Source: Boletus sp. NGJ (taxonomy: Eukaryota; Basidiomycota; Agaricomycetes; Boletales; Boletaceae). Taken from it: 64,000 bases of DNA. Where the stretch lies: the NCBI GenBank assembly GCA_019096195.1, contig JAGTXK010000027.1, positions 682,001 to 746,000 of the forward strand, given 5' to 3'. A program made the translations under genes and the position numbers. Below the pieces are notes generated by a model that worked only from the letters and a program-made list of their open reading frames with translations, was not told the DNA's origin and searched no databases. Below, piece after piece: positions 11,728-23,819 of this stretch. Position 1 is the first letter of the stretch; each line of letters begins with the position of its first letter.

Positions 11728-12520
11728 GAATGCCCTCCGCGTTGCGCGGTAGCTGCATCACGTATCACGTGTCGTCGATTGGGCCCCATCGCTGACGCAC
11801 GCTGCGGCTCTGCGACATATTCGGAGTCTGGCTCTATTTCATGTCCGGAGGGGCCACGCAGTTCTCTAGGAACGCCACAGGATCACACAGCCTTGTTCGG
11901 TATGTGGCGATCACGAATATGATATAGTCGGAGGGCGAGTTGCATAATGTGTCCTGAATTTGTAGACTTATGATGTACTTGATCTGTTCCTACTTTGAAC
12001 AGTACTCGGCAGCCTTCGAGTTACGTTATATCCCGCATCTTTTGCACGTAGATTAACATGTGGACCTACTGTGTAACTGGCAAGAACAAAGTACTAAAAG
12101 GAGGCGTACGAATCGAAGCCATGTTGCAAAACAAAATAGAAAACGAATAATCAAAAAAAAAATCCTTCGCTACATGAAGAAGATTATCCGTGGCAGTTCC
12201 ATCGTCCAAAACATCACCCATCTTCACCAGGCCCAGGTGAGCGCCAGTGGCTACCATGTCGCCAGGTGAGACGCCTGTCCTCGTGGGGGAAAGCTGAGAG
12301 CATAGAAAATGCGACGTATTCCCGTGGATATCAACATTGTGAGTCGTGGAGAAACCCGGCGTAGATCGTGTGTGATTATAGCAGGTGGCAGATGCGTGAT
12401 AGCTCGTAGGCGAGAGCGCATGCATGTATGTCCGTAAAATAAGTTAAGCGAGGCGTCAAAAGGGATGCCCACATCGCCCAGTGAGGTGTGCTTTTGGCGG
12501 GAGTCGATTGACAGGTGGGG
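11728..12520. other. intergenic between convergent 3' ends
   Basis: About 790 bp between the DUF6534-like remnant and the stop of the next minus-strand gene. It contains an A-rich tract (12151-12162) and short random frames only. No gene or repeat is supported. Confidence 0.5.
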
Positions 12521-13172
12521 CTATGCTAGTGAATGGTATAGGCGGGAGGGCATCTGGGGTGGCGACGCCGGGGGAGAGGAGACGGAAGAGGATCTCCGAG
12601 ACCGGTTAGGACTTGGTCGGCGAAATGTCTGGAGGGCAAAAGTGAGGGAATGTATCGACAAGGACGAAAACAAGCTGCTTACGTGCCGCGACATGATCAT
12701 CTTTGCCATTGAGAGTGGCATCGGATTCTCGTAGAGCGCGGGTGCTGACGGTGGCGATGCTCAAACGGGGAACGGATACCCAGGTGCGAGAATACTCACG
12801 AGGTGGTTGAAATTGAGGTCCTGTCCGTGGCTGCCAGACGATGACGGGGAGCGACTGTGAGCGTTTGTGAGATAGACCCACGCCGACGCCGTTGCCAACT
12901 CGTGAGGAAGGCTTTTCTGAGAGGGTTAGGGCGAAAGGGAGGGATGCCGGGAGAGTATTCCAGTGCAGAGAACGACCCCTGGAATTGGAGACAAAGGACA
13001 TGGAGAGCGACGAGGACGCTTTCTCTTGGGATTCGGGGCGAACCGTTGGACGAGACCAGAGACGCACGAACAAGAAGAGTATGCGGGCGACGAACAAGAG
13101 CAAGATGGACACGGCTGCGGCCATGAAGACGGCAGAGAGACCGGGAGACTTTGCGGGGACGAGGACGGACAT
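12521..13172 (-). CDS. small single-pass membrane protein, Ser/Pro/Arg rich
   Basis: ATG 13172 opens MSVLVPAKSPGLSAVF, followed by one strong hydrophobic helix (AAVSILLLFVARILFLFV) at about residues 18-36. A basic, Ser/Pro-rich cytosolic-looking tail follows. Two introns fit: GTGAGT with acceptor GTCAG (about 12807-12753), and GTAAGC with acceptor CTCCAG (about 12693-12637). They join QPP to PALYENPMPLSMAKMIMSRH and then to TFRRPSPNRSRRSS. The protein ends HSLA with TAG at 12521-12523. The short motif NPMPLSMAKMIMSRH looks conserved in similar fungal proteins I have seen, but I know no function. The plus-strand frames over the same stretch are shadows. Confidence 0.7.
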
Positions 13173-13648
13173 GGTGGTGGAGAAACGGAGGGTGGGGTTG
13201 TCCGCCAAGGAGGAGAGGACAGAACGGCTGGAGAGAGACCCACGCAGCGCAGCAACCGAGCATGCTCGTCTACTTATTTTTTCTCGCTCAACTCCGACAC
13301 GACTTATCAATATTACGTCATGTTCATTTAAAAATTAAAATTCAACCCATTTCTTATCTCTCACGATTCTTCCGGCAAAGCGACGTCACGGCAATGTCGT
13401 ACGAGACGAGTTCGCGTCTTACGTTGGTCCGAACAAGCTTAAGCCCGCACACGCCCTATCGCCGTCTCTACGGATCCGACTGAGCAACAGCCTTGCATTA
13501 GTTATCGATCCTGATCTATCAAGGTGGTATTGAGGGGTCTATGCAAGGCATGCGTCGAGGGCCCATTCCCAACATGGAGAACGACTGCCCAAGGTGGAGC
13601 GGCGGCTGCGGGTGCCACGAGCAGCTTCACACAGATTCAAGGCTCTAC
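13173..13648. other. intergenic, about 480 bp
   Basis: 5' region of the single-pass membrane protein gene and 3' region of the flavin monooxygenase, both minus strand. No feature seen. Confidence 0.5.
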
Positions 13649-16273
13649 TCACCCAGTGCAGGTTTCTCCGTCTGGGACAATGCCTTCTTCGATGGCTTTG
13701 ATCTCTGTAAACCGCCTCAGTCCTGTACGTAGCACACCAAAGGGAACGAACATACGAAGCGCGAGATGCAACGAGTGCAGGCGGGAACGCCCAAAGTTAG
13801 CTATGTACGAATCCAACATTGAGCGGTGTCCGTAGTGCGTTCGGAGAGAGCGACATACCCATTGCGACCCACAGCCTTGGATGACCAGTCCTTCTCCATA
13901 CCCCTTGCAATTCCCCTTCTGCGTCCAAACCCCACACTTTTCCGACCTTTGCTGCGACGTCGAGCCCACAGACTTGCCCTATCGAACTCCGTATATCTCC
14001 GAAGCTTCATCGCGTCGAAAAGGCCATTACCATCAACCATGATGGTTTTGCAGAGCCGAGATAAGAAGCAAGTTCTGCCAGTCAACAAGAGTACGACTCA
14101 CCCTGTCGCGAAGATGATGGCATCCCCTTCCATTACAGTTCCGTCCTCAAGCTCGACGCCCCCCTCCGTGAATCCGCGGACAGAAGGACCACTTTTCATC
14201 TTGATAGTCCCGTTGATTATCTCTCGGCTGGCACCCGTGTCTGATTGATTGTCAAACGAATCAAAGAGCGACGAAAGATTTGGATCTTACTGACCAATGT
14301 AGATCCCCCCACCCCTTTCGAATACCAGTGGTATGAGCCCCGCTCCATCTGGACCGAGATACGTTTGAAAGCCTACTCTTGCTAGGTTGTCAAGGAGCTC
14401 CCTATTTGTCAGTCATTCATTGAAAACCTTACACAAATGGTGTCGCGCACTTGTCGATCCCGTTCGACGTATGCGCCGTCGACGCCTTCAGAAAATACTT
14501 CAGGGTTGCAAAGGGCAACGCTACGCTAAGGATGTCTGCAAATTCGACCGGAAAGTGTTCATTGTACCTCTCTGGTAACGGCGTGAGATGATATCCATGA
14601 CGATTGGTTGACTTGGTCATACCTCCGAGAGAAAGTTCTATCGCCTCCATGGAAATCACGTACGTGGGTGAACGCTGAACCCTACAGACGACCGGCCTGT
14701 TAATAGAAGATCTTCGGAATAAATTAGCAACGCAAACATTGTAACATCACATCCACGGCGACACAGATCACGCGCTATATCATGGGCTATGCAAATTTAA
14801 ACATGTATCCATAATCAATCAAGAGCGGCATGCCAAACCTGATGTGCAAGCACCAACAATGATCACCTTCTTCCCTCCATAGTCTGTCGCAGAACTAAAT
14901 TGGGTAGAATGCAGAATGGAACCACGGTACAATTCCTGACCATGAAAAGAAGAGCTTTCGAGCTAACCCGAAAACTCGGTGTACAAAGATGACCCACCTT
15001 TCCTGGAACATCAGGCATCTTTGGAATTCCACCACCGAAACCAGTCGCAAAAACGAGATGCTTGACCATCATTGTCCTCGTCTTTCCGCCTCTATTGACC
15101 GAAACCTGCCACGTTTTTGTCTCTTGGCCGAAGCTTGTGCTAGTTATCGAGGAGGAAAGCCATACATTGAGGTCGAGGGCCGTTGCATAAGACTCGAACC
15201 AGTCACCCAGCTACGGACGATCAGAGACGGTTCCGGGCAAGTGAATTGAAAGTACCTTTGAGGCAGGGGAGAAGACGGGCCATGTCTTTGGAAAACTGAA
15301 GATCCACGAGATGAACAGTCGATCGAGTAGATGTCGCGTATCATATCTACTTACTCTAGGTATGGCATTTGATTGCTCCCTGTGCCCACGCGTGACGTTC
15401 AGACGACGCATACATTCCACGGATCGACTCACAAATGGTATCATGAAGATGTAGTGTCTTGTATCGTGTCCTCCACTGTTCCAAGTTACTTTAGCATGTC
15501 TAGTTGGATGTATCGTCAATCGTACATTATCGCCGACCCGTCGGTTTCTGTCGATGACGAGGGTAGGAACCCCGAGATAGGTCAATCTCGCAGCCACCTC
15601 GAGTCCGCAGTGACCGGCACCAACGACGAGGACCGTTGGATCGCCATCATCAAAGTCTATCTCGCGTCGGCGTCGGTCCTCCCAGCTTTCGTGATGTGCG
15701 GGACGGGCACGCAAAACGCCAATCTGAGAGAGATTGACGTTGTTCATCACATCATTTGGGGTTTAAAAAAAATTGCGCCTCGGATGGACCCACCTGTTCC
15801 GGGTGTGCCTTGAGGGAGTCGAGCCGTGTGAGCAAGGACCATGCTTTCCAAGTGCCATCGTTCGACGTGGGGACCAAGAAAGCGACGGCGATACCCTTGC
15901 CGTGTGTTGTCTCGAATTCGAAGCAGAAGCGGATGAACACCAGGTCAGGGAGTGGTTTGATGGTCGTCGGACCGCGTATCGCATCCTCGAGGAGGTGGAA
16001 CGCCGACAGGCCAGTCGCTGGGAGATGAGCGTCCAACGTGCGCCGGATGGAGAAATGGCCGCGGATGGTTCGCAGGTCCCAGGTGAGGGTCAAGATGTCT
16101 TTCCAATAACCGTGTTCGTGGAAGAGAGACAGGACTGAGTCGAGATCCTCGTTCGATATACTGACCTCGAATGCAGAAAGCCATTTGGTAGATAGTTCGA
16201 GGGGAGAAGCTGTATCGATGGAGGACGCGTCGACATGCAGCTGTTGGAGGGTTGGACAGTCAAAGGGGGCCAC
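13649..16273 (-). CDS. FAD-dependent monooxygenase with N-terminal NTF2/SnoaL-like domain
   Basis: The first exon (16273-about 15800) encodes an NTF2/SnoaL-like domain (SVLSLFHEHGYWKDILTLTWD). It is followed by a class B flavin monooxygenase core. The FAD-binding site is VLVVGAGHCGLEVAARL (about 15630), then RVGDNWRTRY, LPFPKTWPVF-like DFPKTWPVF and VFATGFGGG. The NADPH-binding Rossmann site is IIVGACTSAHDIA, then FATGFGDIRSS near the C-terminus. Reading through needed about twelve GT-AG introns of 45-100 nt, and all joins I tested keep phase, ending TGA 13649-13651. The reaction would be NADPH- and O2-dependent hydroxylation or Baeyer-Villiger oxidation; the substrate is unknown. The first codon of the conserved N-terminus is GTG with a TAG 27 nt upstream in frame, so the true start is unresolved: either a small upstream exon or a lost ATG. 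Confidence 0.88.
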
Positions 16274-16640
16274 GTTCGAGCGAGACCATCTATCGAATGT
16301 CTACTTAAGCGCTGGAACAAGTCTGGAAATTGGTTCAGGTGGAGATGGAACTGATCTACATGTCACTTTACACATTCTCTCAACGATTTTGCTGACTATG
16401 CACCAACCAAGGAAGCAATCATTGTTCAGACAGCCAACGATGCGAGCTCAGTAAAACCCAGCAGTAGTACGAGTAGTTTCGAGGACACACTCGTGATGGG
16501 ATCGATGAGGAACAAATGAGAGCGCTGTAAATTGAGCCTTCAAGCAAGTTCTCGCACGTTCTACCTGATTTACGTAAAGATCGTACTGTTTATCCTAATT
16601 GTTGTCCTTGTCTTGTCTCCTCGTCTTCCTCGTCCTTGCC
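16274..16640. other. divergent promoter region
   Basis: About 370 bp between the divergently transcribed flavin monooxygenase and cyclophilin-40. No clear TATA box. An unannotated first exon of the monooxygenase may lie here. Confidence 0.45.
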
Positions 16641-18233
16641 ATGTCCGAATCTGCAGAGCGTCCAATCACCTACTTTGATATCGCCATCGACGGAAAGCCA
16701 GTCGGTCGCATCATATTCTCTCTTTATGCAGATCTAGTCCCAAAGACCGCAGAGAACTTTCGTACGTCCCTCCTTGCCAGCCACTCGTCCCAACAAAAGC
16801 TGATCTATCCCCAGGCGCCCTCTGCACCGGCGAAAAGGGCATCGGCACATCTGGAAAACCACTCTCCTATGCCGGGTCCAAATTCCACCGCGTCATCAAA
16901 GGGTACGCGCGTCTTCTTCCTTTGTATCAATCCCATTGAGATGTGGATCAGGCTTTGACCCGTTGTCTTGTCGCTTGTTAGGTTCATGTGCCAAGGAGGC
17001 GACTTCACAGCCGGAAACGGTATCTTTATTCCCGTGCTTGATCCCGTTCTCGTTCTTGCTGGACACCGGTTTCTGTAGGTACAGGCGGAGAGTCCATCTA
17101 TGGAGAAAAGTTTCCAGACGAGGCGTTCCTCGTAAACCACGACAGACCGTTCCTTCTCTCCATGGTACGCATCACACGTGTTGCCAGGGTCCATCCGCGT
17201 GGGCTCACCACCACACCACTCCTAGGCAAACGCAGGTAAAGACACCAACGGCTCCCAGTTCTTCATTACCGTCGCACAGACACACCACCTGGACGCCAAA
17301 CACGTCGTTTTCGGCGAGGTCATCAAGGGCAAATCGCTCGGTACGTTCCGCTTTCCCCCAGGCGGTCGTTCTCATGCCTATTCTTGCCTCGTCTCGCCAA
17401 GTCCGCAGGATGGAGCACACCCAAACGACTTCGGGAGATGTGCCCACGAAGCCTATCGTCATCGCTGCCTGCGGCGTTTTATCCCCCGACGATCCGTCTC
17501 TGGCAGACTCCGCGAGCCCGGATGGCGACAGCTACGAAGATTATCCCGAAGACGACGCGCGCGCACCAGACGACCACGAGTACGCGTACACAGCCGCCAA
17601 TACTATCAAGAGCATCGGAAATGCGCTACTCACCGGAAAGAACGACGACGGGTCCAAAGCTGGCGACCCGAACCCATCCGCGGCATTGGAAAAGTATCTC
17701 AGTATGTCTCGAGTCTGGCCTTTTGCGTTTTGCATCACGATCCGCTGACATGCATACCTGAAGAGTCGTTGAGGTACCTAGATGAACACACTTCCCTGCC
17801 CGACGATGCCCCCCCTCAGCGGAAAGACGACTTTGACGAGCTCCGGACGGTCTTGCTCAACAACTCCGCACTTGCCGCGCTTCGCACTCAGCCACCTGAT
17901 CCCGCGCTGGCCGTACACCAGACGACACGGGCGTACCTGCTGGCTGTCAAGACAGAACACAAAGGTTGGTCATATCATCTGCGTGGCCCAGCACACGTGT
18001 TGATTGGGAATCACACCGCAGCGAAGGCACTCTACCGTGGAGCACTCGCCAAGGTAGCCTTGAAAGACGACGAAGGTGCCAAGAGCGACATGTTGGCAGC
18101 CAGCACGCTCCTCGCGACAGAAGACCCTCTCAACCTCAAGGCGGCCATCTCGACCGAACTCGCCAAAATCACGCAACGCGAGAAGGAGTTGAAAGAGAAG
18201 CAGAAGAAGGCATACAAGAAACTGTTTGCGTAG
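16641..18233 (+). CDS. CPR6: cyclophilin-40 (peptidyl-prolyl isomerase D, Hsp90 co-chaperone)
   Basis: Start ATG 16641. The cyclophilin domain shows [69 protein letters not shown]. The tryptophan that binds cyclosporin in CypA is His here, as is usual in Cyp40. A linker is followed by a C-terminal tetratricopeptide region ([21 protein letters not shown], then [23 protein letters not shown]) and a Lys-rich tail [17 protein letters not shown] with TAG at 18231-18233. The family binds the MEEVD tail of Hsp90 and helps client folding. About seven introns of around 50-70 nt join in phase. Its 3' end lies 102 bp from the convergent 3' end of the 5-phosphatase gene. Confidence 0.95.
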
Positions 18234-18335
18234 ATCGGATCAGAACATGTACACTAAACCCGGAGAGAGTAGCAGAAATAGAAAGCGATTCCTGTATTTC
18301 TGAATTGGCAATGCCCCCTGTGCGGTGTCCTTTGA

Positions 18336-21300
18336 TTAGTCGATGAAACGGAGAAGAAAGTCGCGCTTTCCGACGGGCGATGCTCTCGGATAAACCCCAG
18401 TTGGGTCATCGCGAAGTAAGACAGGAGCAAAGATGCCCGCTGGCCCTGTGTCAATACATGTGAAATAAGGACGATCGACGGGGAAACCTACCGAGTCTGT
18501 GCGCTCTTCCGGGGCCCGTCTGGTCGGAGTCATCCATTGATCCATCCTGCTGGGCGACATAGTGCAAAAACGCCGTCAGCGATATCCACACCTTGAACAC
18601 GTCAAGCCGTCAGTAGGTCATGTCCGTGAACGCGACAGCAAGTGTTGACCACCTACATTGATGTTCTCGTGCGGGAACGCGTTGAGCACCTCGAACGCCT
18701 CGTCCTTGTCCCTCACTTGGAGACACTCCGCGTGGAAACGCGCAGGGACGACAGGTTCGGTCAACGAATTGAGAAACGAGACAAGCGTACTGGAGAACGC
18801 TGCAACAAGGGCACAGCGGTCCCCATCAGGACCCTCGGAAGGGAACTCGTCGCCCGTGTCGAGACACTTGACGATTACCCCACCGAAAAAAAAAGGAAAC
18901 TTAGCGGATGCGAGTTTTCCTCCTCGCGAGACGACTCACCTCTCTGATGACGTGACACAAGCGCTCTTGGGCCGGATACTCGAACAACAGCGCGCTCTGA
19001 CCGCCATTAGGTATGAAACATCATTACACACCTAGTACGACGACGTGTGTGGTACGTACGGTGGCAGACACGTGTGTCATCAGCCAATTGATCAACCGCA
19101 TGAACTCTCTAGGCGCATTGATGGCCTGCCCAGCAGGAGTCACATCCTCCGGGGACTTGAGCTTCCTGATCGGCCCGTCCAATCGTGTGAGTCGCTCTAG
19201 TGTGTTCGCGAAACATGTGTACTCTGAATGGGCGCAGGGCGTCCGTGAGCAATCGCTTCTTTCATTCGTGAATCGAGCGAAAGAAGAGGAATGGGAATGA
19301 GGTAACACATTATGAGAAGACGTACGATAATATCCGGAAACGGTGAGAAAATCGTCCCTTCCAAGTGCCGTGTGTAAGATGAGCGTGCACTGGAGCGTCG
19401 ATGAACCGAGATTCAACGTCGCCGCCCAGTCGTTATCGATGTAAACCGATAATAGTATGGTGGTGGTTTCGTGAGGCCGCAGTAGTCCCTAGATAACACG
19501 GGGATCAGTCACTGATCTCTGTGAATGGAGTAGCTTTAACGACACACCACCATACGCTCGATACGAAGCCATGAGGGTGCTATGACGACATAGTTGACAC
19601 ATTCAATTCCCAGACATGCGGACCACGAAGTCGTAAGGTACTCACAAATAGATTCTGAATTAGCTGCAGTGCCCACGAAGCGAAATACACATGGAATCTA
19701 TGCCATTCAAGGTCCAGGGTCAGCCACGTTCAATGATTCGTTCCTTATCACAACCGACTTACATCGCCCTCGTTGCGTATGACCACTTCGCGATAAACCG
19801 CTTGTTTGTACCTTGACCGCATAAAGCGCTCACGCTTGACATGCATACAAATAATTCTGAACTCACTTGACATTTCCAAACTCGATCGAGACGGGCTGGA
19901 TCCTGATGTTTGATTTGCGCTCAGAGTTTTCAAATCCAGCTAGTTCACGATGCAGTACCGACACTGCATTGTCGCACTGCGACCGATCAACGAGAGCCAA
20001 CTGCAAATACGAGACGAAACAGCCTCCTTTCGTAAGCACTCGAGACCACCATGAGGAATGCCGCGAGCACGTACAGAAATATCGAAATCAGCAGAAACGG
20101 GTTGATGATCGCTCATGGCAATTTCCGGGTGGCTCCTGTACGCTAGTTGCGTCACTTCCGCATCAAGAGGCGCCATGTACAGAATACGATCCGTCCAGGC
20201 AGGTTTGCGTCTGGTCTACATGTTCAGCAGCCCAGCATGAGTGGTTCGAGAACACCTACTTGATGTCATATCCCAGTTGATCCCTTGACACGGCTGGGGC
20301 TAAGCGATAGGTACTATACGATACGAAATTAATTGTTGCCATCGCAGCACGGATACTGAAGAGATCGCGTACGGGGTATGGGTAATGGGATGTTCCGTGA
20401 AACCTGCAAAGGCCTTGTTGCTCCGTATGGCAGCTCCGAGTTGGTCATACAACAATAGGGTTTGTATGCTGTCTATACCTGATGCGTGCGAGAGCAATAG
20501 ATCCCTTATGTCCCCGTCGGATAAATCTAGCCGGTAATTCAGATCTGAAACCAACATGTCAAGTCCTATCCTTTGTCTGTGATGAAAAACTTCACCTCCC
20601 TAGGTTAAATGACATGAGCTACGCTATCAAGGCGGTGTTCCTGGAAAGGGCGGACGCACCATCCAGAAGAGCACGTCGCTCTGGTATATGTTATAGGTAT
20701 CCCCCACGAATGCAGTTGGCGGATAACTCCCATTCAAACCATTCGAAGAAAACGTCAGGCGTCCACTTAGTTCTTGAAAATCATAATTCCTCCTCTGTAC
20801 CATTTCGTCCGATGCCGCAAGATGCGCATTGACGAACGTCAAAACAGTCGAGCGATACGTTGTTTTTGGATCTGAACATATACCCGGCGTGAATTCCAAT
20901 CTAATGGCTGTGGCACCCTTGTTTCCCTGTAGACTGTTGCATGAGTATCCTATCATTGAGTTGAAAAGGCTGTGGTTGGGTACCATAAATCCCATGATAC
21001 CTGAACCAGCGCCACACGACCGAAGATCAGTGAAACAGGGGACAAGAGCTTTCTTCACGATCACTATGAGTAGTATACCAACGAGTTGTTTTGAAGCAAG
21101 CTAGCAGCACCCAGTAAATGAACTCTGGTCTGGTTGCGGTGACGAGGATGTACCTTTTCATACAGTACGCGCTTCTCCCCGAGACCAGCGAAAATAGCTG
21201 CTAGCCATTCGTCTTCTTTCAGTGTACTCGTCGCGTACAACAGTGCTTCAGTCGATAGATCCACCTCCTGGAACCCCAGAACCAGTATATCTGGATCCCC

Positions 21301-22468
21301 AAAAGTTGTGCCAGCCAATGACTTGTCTTCGCGCGATTCTAGAAAGCAATGACAACTCAAGTGAGAGCTATGGGAAAGTCGGCGCAAGCGAACCTCGGTG
21401 AAGTGGATCCTCGACCTCAAACGGCGAAGGCTTCAAAGGGGATATCCAACCGGTCTTTGCTTGACTCTCTGAACTACGCAGCCATGGGTATAGATCCTGT
21501 GACGGAGCCTTGCCATTCACGTTGAAGGTCCCAAAACGTATTCTGCAGAGTGGTGAACAGGAGGCAGAAAGTACGGGAGGGTAATGACACACTTCAAGTG
21601 ATTTACGTTACTACTGGATGCCTCCTTGGCAGCAGCATGTTGAATCCAGTCACGCCGTACAATTGAAATATCCAAGACATCGTCTCCAGGAAGGCCAGCG
21701 ATGGCCGGAGACAAGCGTGTATGCAGGGGTTGTTTACGAAGGCGAAGGTCAAGACGTCGAGATGACGGGTCTGAGACATATGCCTCAACCCACGTGAAAT
21801 CAGTATTAACGGGGTGATGTACAGCTTGAAAAGGGCAGCGTTAGACGCTGGGCGGTTCGTGCATGAGCACGCGCGTACTCGCAATCTCCTTCAAGCGACG
21901 GCACTCTGCGGTAAAGCTTTGCAGCCGTTGGGTATCACGAGTACCAACTATGAGTGCAAGCGGTCTGGTGTCTTGCGCATCACGTTTGATAGTAAGAAGC
22001 CAGGCTCACGCGACAATGGGTTAGATTGGAGGTGCCAAAGCCGGTGGGCAGACTAAAACTTACCGGACCACGTCTCTGTGGGGGTCTCTGCCATTTGCGA
22101 GTCAAGCGAGCCAGTCTGGGCGACCGCCAAAGCCAAGTGCTCGGTGATCGGTAGCGCATCGACCGCTCTTACGCCACCGTTCGTGTCGGATGCGTTCAAG
22201 ACGAGCAGACTTGAAACGTCCGTGAGCATGGATCTTACGAGTGCATCTTCCAAGCAAACGACTGGGTACATGGCTATTGTTGCACGCACCTGCCGACTTC
22301 GATGTCCTGCAGACGGGTGACGACTGCAATCAAACGCCGACGAAAAGAGGTGACGGTCGGGTCAGTCCGACCTGTGTTCTCCGCAGCGAGCTCGACGTCC
22401 AGAATGCATTGGAGGTTCTCTGATGGGCGTAAGAAAGACCGGACGAGGTCGTGCTGAAAAGTGGCCAT
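18336..22468 (-). CDS. OCRL-like inositol polyphosphate 5-phosphatase with C-terminal RhoGAP domain
   Basis: The catalytic domain has all family motifs. They are FNVNGK (about 21520), LGFQEVDLS (21270), GNKGATAIR (20920), VNAHLA (20840), GDLNYRLDL (20540-20599, assembled through a 4-nt microexon), RKPAWTDRIL (20195) and SDHQPVSADF (20105). The N-terminal about 350 residues are a less conserved extension. The C-terminal part contains PREFMRLINWL (about 19100) and ends FAPVLLRDDP...SPVGKRDFLLRFID, which matches the RhoGAP end of OCRL/INPP5B-type proteins; an ASH-like segment is expected between. Family role: removal of the 5-phosphate from PI(4,5)P2 at endosomes, Golgi and plasma membrane. Start ATG 22468 (MATFQHDLVRSF); stop TAA 18336-18338. 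It is divergent from the small HABP4-like gene with a 173 bp spacer. Confidence 0.88.
20596..20599 (-). other. 4-nt microexon in the 5-phosphatase gene
   Basis: GGAG lies between introns 20659-20600 (GTGCGT...CCTAG) and 20595-20545 (GTGAAG...TTTCAG). Joining exon ...TTC TGG ATG + GGAG + AT CTG AAT restores FWMGDLNYR, the invariant catalytic motif, in phase. Any splicing that skips it gives a stop immediately. Confidence 0.75.
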
Positions 22469-22590
22469 GAATGCTTGTAGAGAACTTCTCAGAGATTGAT
22501 CACGCGACCTTGTCACCCGATGCGATTCCCACGTTTCCCCGCATCGGAATTTGTCGTACAAGAAGTAGTCAGACGGGTCTACTAGCGAGG

Positions 22591-22600
22591 GATATAAAGT
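22591..22600 (+). promoter_or_regulatory. TATA-like box upstream of the HABP4-like gene
   Basis: GATATAAAGT lies about 45 bp upstream of ATG 22642 and is followed by a C/T-rich stretch (22610-22640), a common layout for strongly expressed basidiomycete genes. Confidence 0.45.
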
Positions 22601-22641
22601 ACCCGCGACTCCCACTCCCCACCCTCTCCACCTCTTTCCTC

Positions 22642-23119
22642 ATGACCCGCACTGCTCGCTCCACCTTCCCTCGTGCCCTCATACGGGACCGCTCCGAGTC
22701 CAAGTCCGGCCTCGACAAGTCCCTCCGCAAGGGTGGCGGTGGCCATCACAACTGGGGCAGCATCGCTGACGAGGGCTATCTCGAGGCAGCCGCACTCGAG
22801 GACGAACAGGGCCTTGCCGCGGAAGAAGACAGGAAGGAATCGCGTACGTTCATATCCGCCTTTATTGCTTCGTCGCTCACGTTCTGCATCAGTCGACAAG
22901 GATCCGTCCGAGGGAAGGTCCAACTCCCTCACCGAAGAGGAGAAGCGCCTCGCGAGAAACTTCAGGAAGACCGCTCTCAAGGGCCAAGGTGACCTCCATT
23001 TCTGTCCATGAATGGGTTGTCTCTTACCGCTTGTAGACATCGACTTGTCTGCCATCGCGCGCACCTCAGGTGCAGTATCCACTTCTCCCACCGCACGCAT
23101 TGCAGTCCCTGTAGTGTAG
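22642..23119 (+). CDS. HABP4/Stm1-like small RNA-binding protein
   Basis: Three exons encode about 125 residues: MTRTARSTFPRALIRDRSES, then the signature KSGLDKSLRKGGGGHHNWGS, an acidic segment ADEGYLEAAALEDEQ, and after intron 1 a second conserved stretch NSLTEEEKRLARNFRKTALKG. It ends RIAVPVV with TAG at 23117-23119. The Lys/Arg-Gly motif plus HNWG is the core of the hyaluronan/mRNA-binding (HABP4, SERBP1, yeast Stm1) domain, which binds ribosomes and RNA. The protein is much shorter than the animal members and is a known small fungal form. Introns use GTACGT...CATCAG and GTGACC...TTGTAG. The exact biological role in fungi is inferred. Confidence 0.8.
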
Positions 23120-23819
23120 AGGTGTGTAGGCCACGCTTCTAGCCTTGCCACACTTTTGATCCCATGTGGCAGTCCCTGCCCTCGGCTGAGTTGTAGCAAC
23201 TCCTGAAGCCCCGTGTACAGTACTTCGCATCTGTATTTGTATTACCGACTCGAAGCCTCGTCATCTTTAGTCTTACTGTGCAATAGTAAACAAAATGTTA
23301 CCAATGGACAAGACAGTGCAACGAGCAACGTTGTAGCCATGGTGATCTAAGATCGCGCCATAAACTTGTACCAAGTCAGCTTGTCAGCAGACCTCGTGGA
23401 TTCACTGCTTTCCCTGGTCAAGTTGTCCACTCTCCAAATGGAGTAAGCCATCCTTCTCGATCTACTCTGTGGAAGACGCTGCGCAAAGACTCATCACCGT
23501 TAAAAGTGAGGATCCGTGAAACCATTGTAATCGCGATCTTGCAGTCGGCTCCAAATATTGTATTGAGTTTCATACCTTATTTGACAGCTCGGAGGAAACA
23601 ACCCTCCTTCCGAGTTCGGCCTGTAGATCCGGTCACAGAGTTAAACAGATACGGAGTCTCTACTCCGCCAAAAGATTGGCAGGGCATGATCGTCGTCACG
23701 GCTGCAACTCTGAAACATTGTTACTTGTCAACGACCGAATCAATCAGAGACCACTCAGCGGCACATGTGTATTGCTAGGCCAACGCGCGACACCGAGCCT
23801 CCGTCGAGTGGTCAGCAGG
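23120..23819. other. intergenic between convergent 3' ends
   Basis: 700 bp between the HABP4-like gene and the stop of SMP3. Only short frames; no repeat or RNA gene recognised. Confidence 0.5.

Noticed and set aside
12892-13338. Plus-strand frames of 122-148 codons
   Set aside because: Overlap the minus-strand single-pass membrane protein in antisense, Arg/Glu-rich complement of its Ser/Pro codons.
13640-13660. Extra terminal exon of the monooxygenase through donor GTGAGT at its stop
   Set aside because: The extension is low complexity and not needed by the family; the TGA at 13649 follows the conserved end.
14440-14560. Apparent frameshift in the flavin monooxygenase near KYFLK
   Set aside because: A 49-nt intron with donor GTGCGC joins NGIDK to ELLDNL in frame.
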